Shown: positions 6,509-7,948 of the stretch, piece after piece
Position numbering within the stretch: position 1 is the stretch's first letter
How the letters are laid out: every line of letters begins with the position of its first letter
NCBI GenBank assembly: GCA_028287455.1
Contig: JAQBPP010000300.1
Coordinates: 1 to 7,948, forward strand
From: Bacilli bacterium
Lineage (GTDB): Bacteria > Bacillota > Bacilli > Tumebacillales > JAQBPP01
Direction of reading: 5' to 3'
DNA: 7,948 nucleotides
Notes under the pieces: generated by a model
Database searches by the model: none
What the model was told of the DNA's origin: nothing
What the model saw: the letters and a program-made list of their open reading frames with translations, nothing else
Position numbers and translations under genes: made by a program

Positions 6509-6592
6509 GAAGTCCACTCCCCGCCATTTATTTCGACACTTTGCTTGTGGAACATGTCGTTTCCCGGGAAATACTCGCGAAATCACGCATCC

Positions 6593-6621
6593 TGCATAAT
6601 TTCCCGCGGCCAGTCTGTCCA
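6593..6621 (-). promoter_or_regulatory. Weak candidate promoter for the ydcC-like gene
   Basis: TGGACA (6616-6621, 5 of 6 to the -35 consensus), a 17-nt spacer, then TATGCA (6593-6598, 3 of 6). It is the best pair seen upstream of the gene, with a leader of about 80 nt. The gene may instead use a sporulation sigma factor whose boxes I could not recognise. Confidence 0.25.
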
Positions 6622-6640
6622 CACATATCGATACATGTGT
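6621..6640. repeat. Small palindrome upstream of the ydcC-like gene
   Basis: ACACAT and ATGTGT arms (6621-6626, 6635-6640) flank a core with TATCGATA (6626-6633). It abuts the candidate -35 of the ydcC-like gene and could be an operator. The symmetry is seen; the role is inference. Confidence 0.35.
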
Positions 6641-6678
6641 ATTCGATTCCGCTCGAAATATGTAGCCAAGCTATAAGA

Positions 6679-6742
6679 AAAAATGGTTCTTCCTTACTCG
6701 CTCAGTTGCAGGCAAAGTCGCTCGTAAGGAAGAACCATTTTT
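6679..6742. terminator. Long hairpin between amt and ydcC-like genes (hairpin H2)
   Basis: Two perfectly complementary 19-nt arms (6679-6697 and 6724-6742) enclose a 26-nt loop. Each arm begins or ends in an A5/T5 tract, so on either strand the hairpin ends in a T run and could terminate transcription; on the minus strand six T are followed by CTTATAG. It is the second of two tandem hairpins downstream of amt, 17 nt from the first. Its loop is related to that of the hairpin after mazF. Confidence 0.65.
6698..6723 (-). repeat. Shared loop element, copy 2
   Basis: The 26-nt loop of hairpin H2, read on the minus strand, contains GCGACTTTGC, two bases, GCAAC and then GAGCGA, the same order as copy 1 at 3462-3490. 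It begins and ends with the hexamer GAGCGA. The arms around the two copies differ, with at most a faint AAAYGG...CTT likeness. Confidence 0.6.
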
Positions 6743-6759
6743 CTCGTTTTCTGATGGTA

Positions 6760-6812
6760 CAAAAACAACCGGCCTGTCGTGGGAATTTCCCACGACAGGC
6801 CGGTTGTTTTTG
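6760..6812. terminator. Perfect 26-bp hairpin terminator after amt (hairpin H3)
   Basis: Arms 6760-6785 and 6787-6812 are fully complementary around a single central base, so the RNA would form about 24 bp with a five-base loop. It starts 11 nt after the amt stop. On the minus strand it ends in a T5 tract after a GC-rich stem, a classic rho-independent terminator; the A5 at the other side makes it usable from the plus strand too. Confidence 0.88.
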
Positions 6813-6823
6813 ACAGATACTAA

Positions 6824-7948
6824 TTATACGTGCAGAAGTTTCGAGTTGCTATCACCGCCGTTGGGTAAGTGCTCTGGATAACCGGACGTACCATGTTCAG
6901 AAATATCCAGACCGATGATCTCTTCCTCCCGGGGCACACGAAGCCCAACTGTGATTTTTATTAAATACATAACAATAAAGGAAGCAATAAACACGTAAGC
7001 AAAAGTAGCCGCTACTCCATAGAATTGCACCCATAATTGATGCAGTCCACCGCCATAGAAAAGTCCAGGAGCGCCAGTACCGACGAAGCTCACCAGGTCA
7101 GGAGCCGCAAACAGTCCGCACGAAAGCGTCCCCCAAATACCAGCAACTCCATGAACGGAGAAGGCGCCAATTGGATCATCCACACGAAATACACGATCAA
7201 ACAACTGTACAGAGAAGACCATTACGATCCCTGCCACCGCGCCGATTACAACAGCCGCCCAGGGATGAACAAAAGCGCAGCTAGCAGTAATGGCAACCAA
7301 AGCTGCCAATACACCATTTAACATCATCGAAATATCCGGTTTCCCCATGACAAACCATGCGGTGACTAAAGCACCAATGGCTCCTGCTGCAGCCGCAAGG
7401 TTGGTGGTATAAGCGACATAAGCGAAGAAGCTCTTATCCAGTCCAAGCGTTGAACCTGGATTAAATCCGAACCAGCCAAACCATAAGATGATGACACCTA
7501 GTACTGAATAGACGGTATTATGCCCTAAAATCGTATTGGAAGATCCATCCTTGTTATACTTCCCAATCCTCGGTCCCAGCAGCATCGCTCCTGCCAGAGC
7601 TGCAGTTCCACCGACCAAGTGAACAACTGTCGAACCGGCGAAATCCTGCATGCCAGCAGATGTTAACCACCCTCCACCCCATACCCAGTGACCAATAACC
7701 GGATAGATGAGCGCAGAGAACACGATGCCAAACAGGAAGTAAACGGCTAACTTGGCTCGTTCTGCAAGCCCCCCCCACATAATTGCCAGAGAAACACCGG
7801 CAAATACGACCTCGAACAAATATTTCGCGCCCAGCGGAACATCAGAAGCTTTAAGGGAGGCGAACACTGTATTTGCCTGGTCTTCTGTTACTTGCATAAA
7901 CCATCCTGCAGTGCCCATGAAACTATTGCCCGTTCCAAAGGCAATAGC
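6824..7948 (-). CDS. amt: Ammonium transporter, Amt family (5' end cut by right window edge)
   Basis: Trimeric cytoplasmic-membrane channel for ammonium/ammonia uptake. The frame is open through the window end; 374 C-terminal residues are visible, so about 60-90 N-terminal residues are missing. ATG 7918 is internal, because the preceding residues AIAFGTGNSF match the family's AFGPGN-F motif. Numbering visible residues, DFAGSTVVHLVGG holds the first pore histidine (about 110) and GAFSVHGVAGIWGTL the second (about 266). WFGWFGFNPGST and AERAKL are typical, and about nine hydrophobic segments are visible. The C-terminal tail EEEIIGLDISEHGTSGYPE is the cytosolic part that PII proteins contact in relatives, so regulation by a GlnK-type PII is likely, though no PII gene is in view. 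A strong hairpin terminator follows the stop at 6824. Confidence 0.96.
   Translation of the reverse strand, partial: AIAFGTGNSFMGTAGWFMQVTEDQANTVFASLKASDVPLGAKYLFEVVFAGVSLAIMWGGLAERAKLAVYFLFGIVFSALIYPVIGHWVWGGGWLTSAGMQDFAGSTVVHLVGGTAALAGAMLLGPRIGKYNKDGSSNTILGHNTVYSVLGVIILWFGWFGFNPGSTLGLDKSFFAYVAYTTNLAAAAGAIGALVTAWFVMGKPDISMMLNGVLAALVAITASCAFVHPWAAVVIGAVAGIVMVFSVQLFDRVFRVDDPIGAFSVHGVAGIWGTLSCGLFAAPDLVSFVGTGAPGLFYGGGLHQLWVQFYGVAATFAYVFIASFIVMYLIKITVGLRVPREEEIIGLDISEHGTSGYPEHLPNGGDSNSKLLHV

Noticed and set aside
6509..6622. 38 extra residues at the start of the ydcC-like protein
   Set aside because: They precede a good ribosome site and would bury the lipoprotein signal peptide about 40 residues from the N-terminus.
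6541..6813. 90-aa plus-strand frame across the amt-ydcC spacer
   Set aside because: It is translated through both hairpins, shows no domain or ribosome site, and depends on palindromic DNA staying open by chance.
7554..7778. 74-aa minus-strand frame inside amt
   Set aside because: It is out of frame with a clearly coding membrane protein.

Overview
The window looks like a low-to-mid GC Gram-positive, spore-former-type chromosome (Bacillota, Bacilli). The evidence is T-box control of alaS, an EndoA-type MazF almost identical in layout to the Bacillus one, the conserved order ydcC-like lipoprotein gene / alr / mazE / mazF, sigma-A style promoters and strong AGGAGG-type ribosome sites. A member of or near the Alicyclobacillaceae is possible, but that is inference only.

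Layout. Positions 1-1184 (minus): the 5' two fifths of alaS (alanyl-tRNA synthetase), running off the left edge. Positions 1214-1528: its consensus-like promoter and an alanine T-box riboswitch with a GCU specifier and TGGT antiterminator bulge. Divergent from it, 1633-2898 (plus) encodes a secreted, membrane-anchored D-alanyl-D-alanine carboxypeptidase, closed by a two-way terminator at 2897-2917. Everything else is on the minus strand: a HIT-family protein (2933-3331); mazF (3557-3907) and mazE (3911-4183), driven by a perfect TTGACA-17-TATAAT promoter at 4229-4257; alr, alanine racemase (4276-5430); a ydcC/LolA-like lipoprotein gene (5516-6508); and an ammonium transporter gene, amt (6824-7948), cut by the right edge.

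How the genes relate. AlaRS uses L-alanine, Alr converts it to D-alanine for peptidoglycan, and the carboxypeptidase removes the terminal D-Ala from peptidoglycan stem peptides, so three of the loci touch alanine; whether this clustering matters is unclear. MazEF is a toxin-antitoxin pair next to alr, as in Bacillus, but here it has its own strong promoter.

The least ordinary feature is a set of long hairpins. One follows mazF (3438-3514) and two stand in tandem between amt and the ydcC-like gene (6679-6742 and 6760-6812). The first two have different stems but clearly related 26-29 nt loops (21 identities in 26 aligned columns), which suggests a dispersed hairpin family or structured RNA element rather than two unrelated terminators. 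No phage, CRISPR, transposase, rRNA or tRNA gene was seen.
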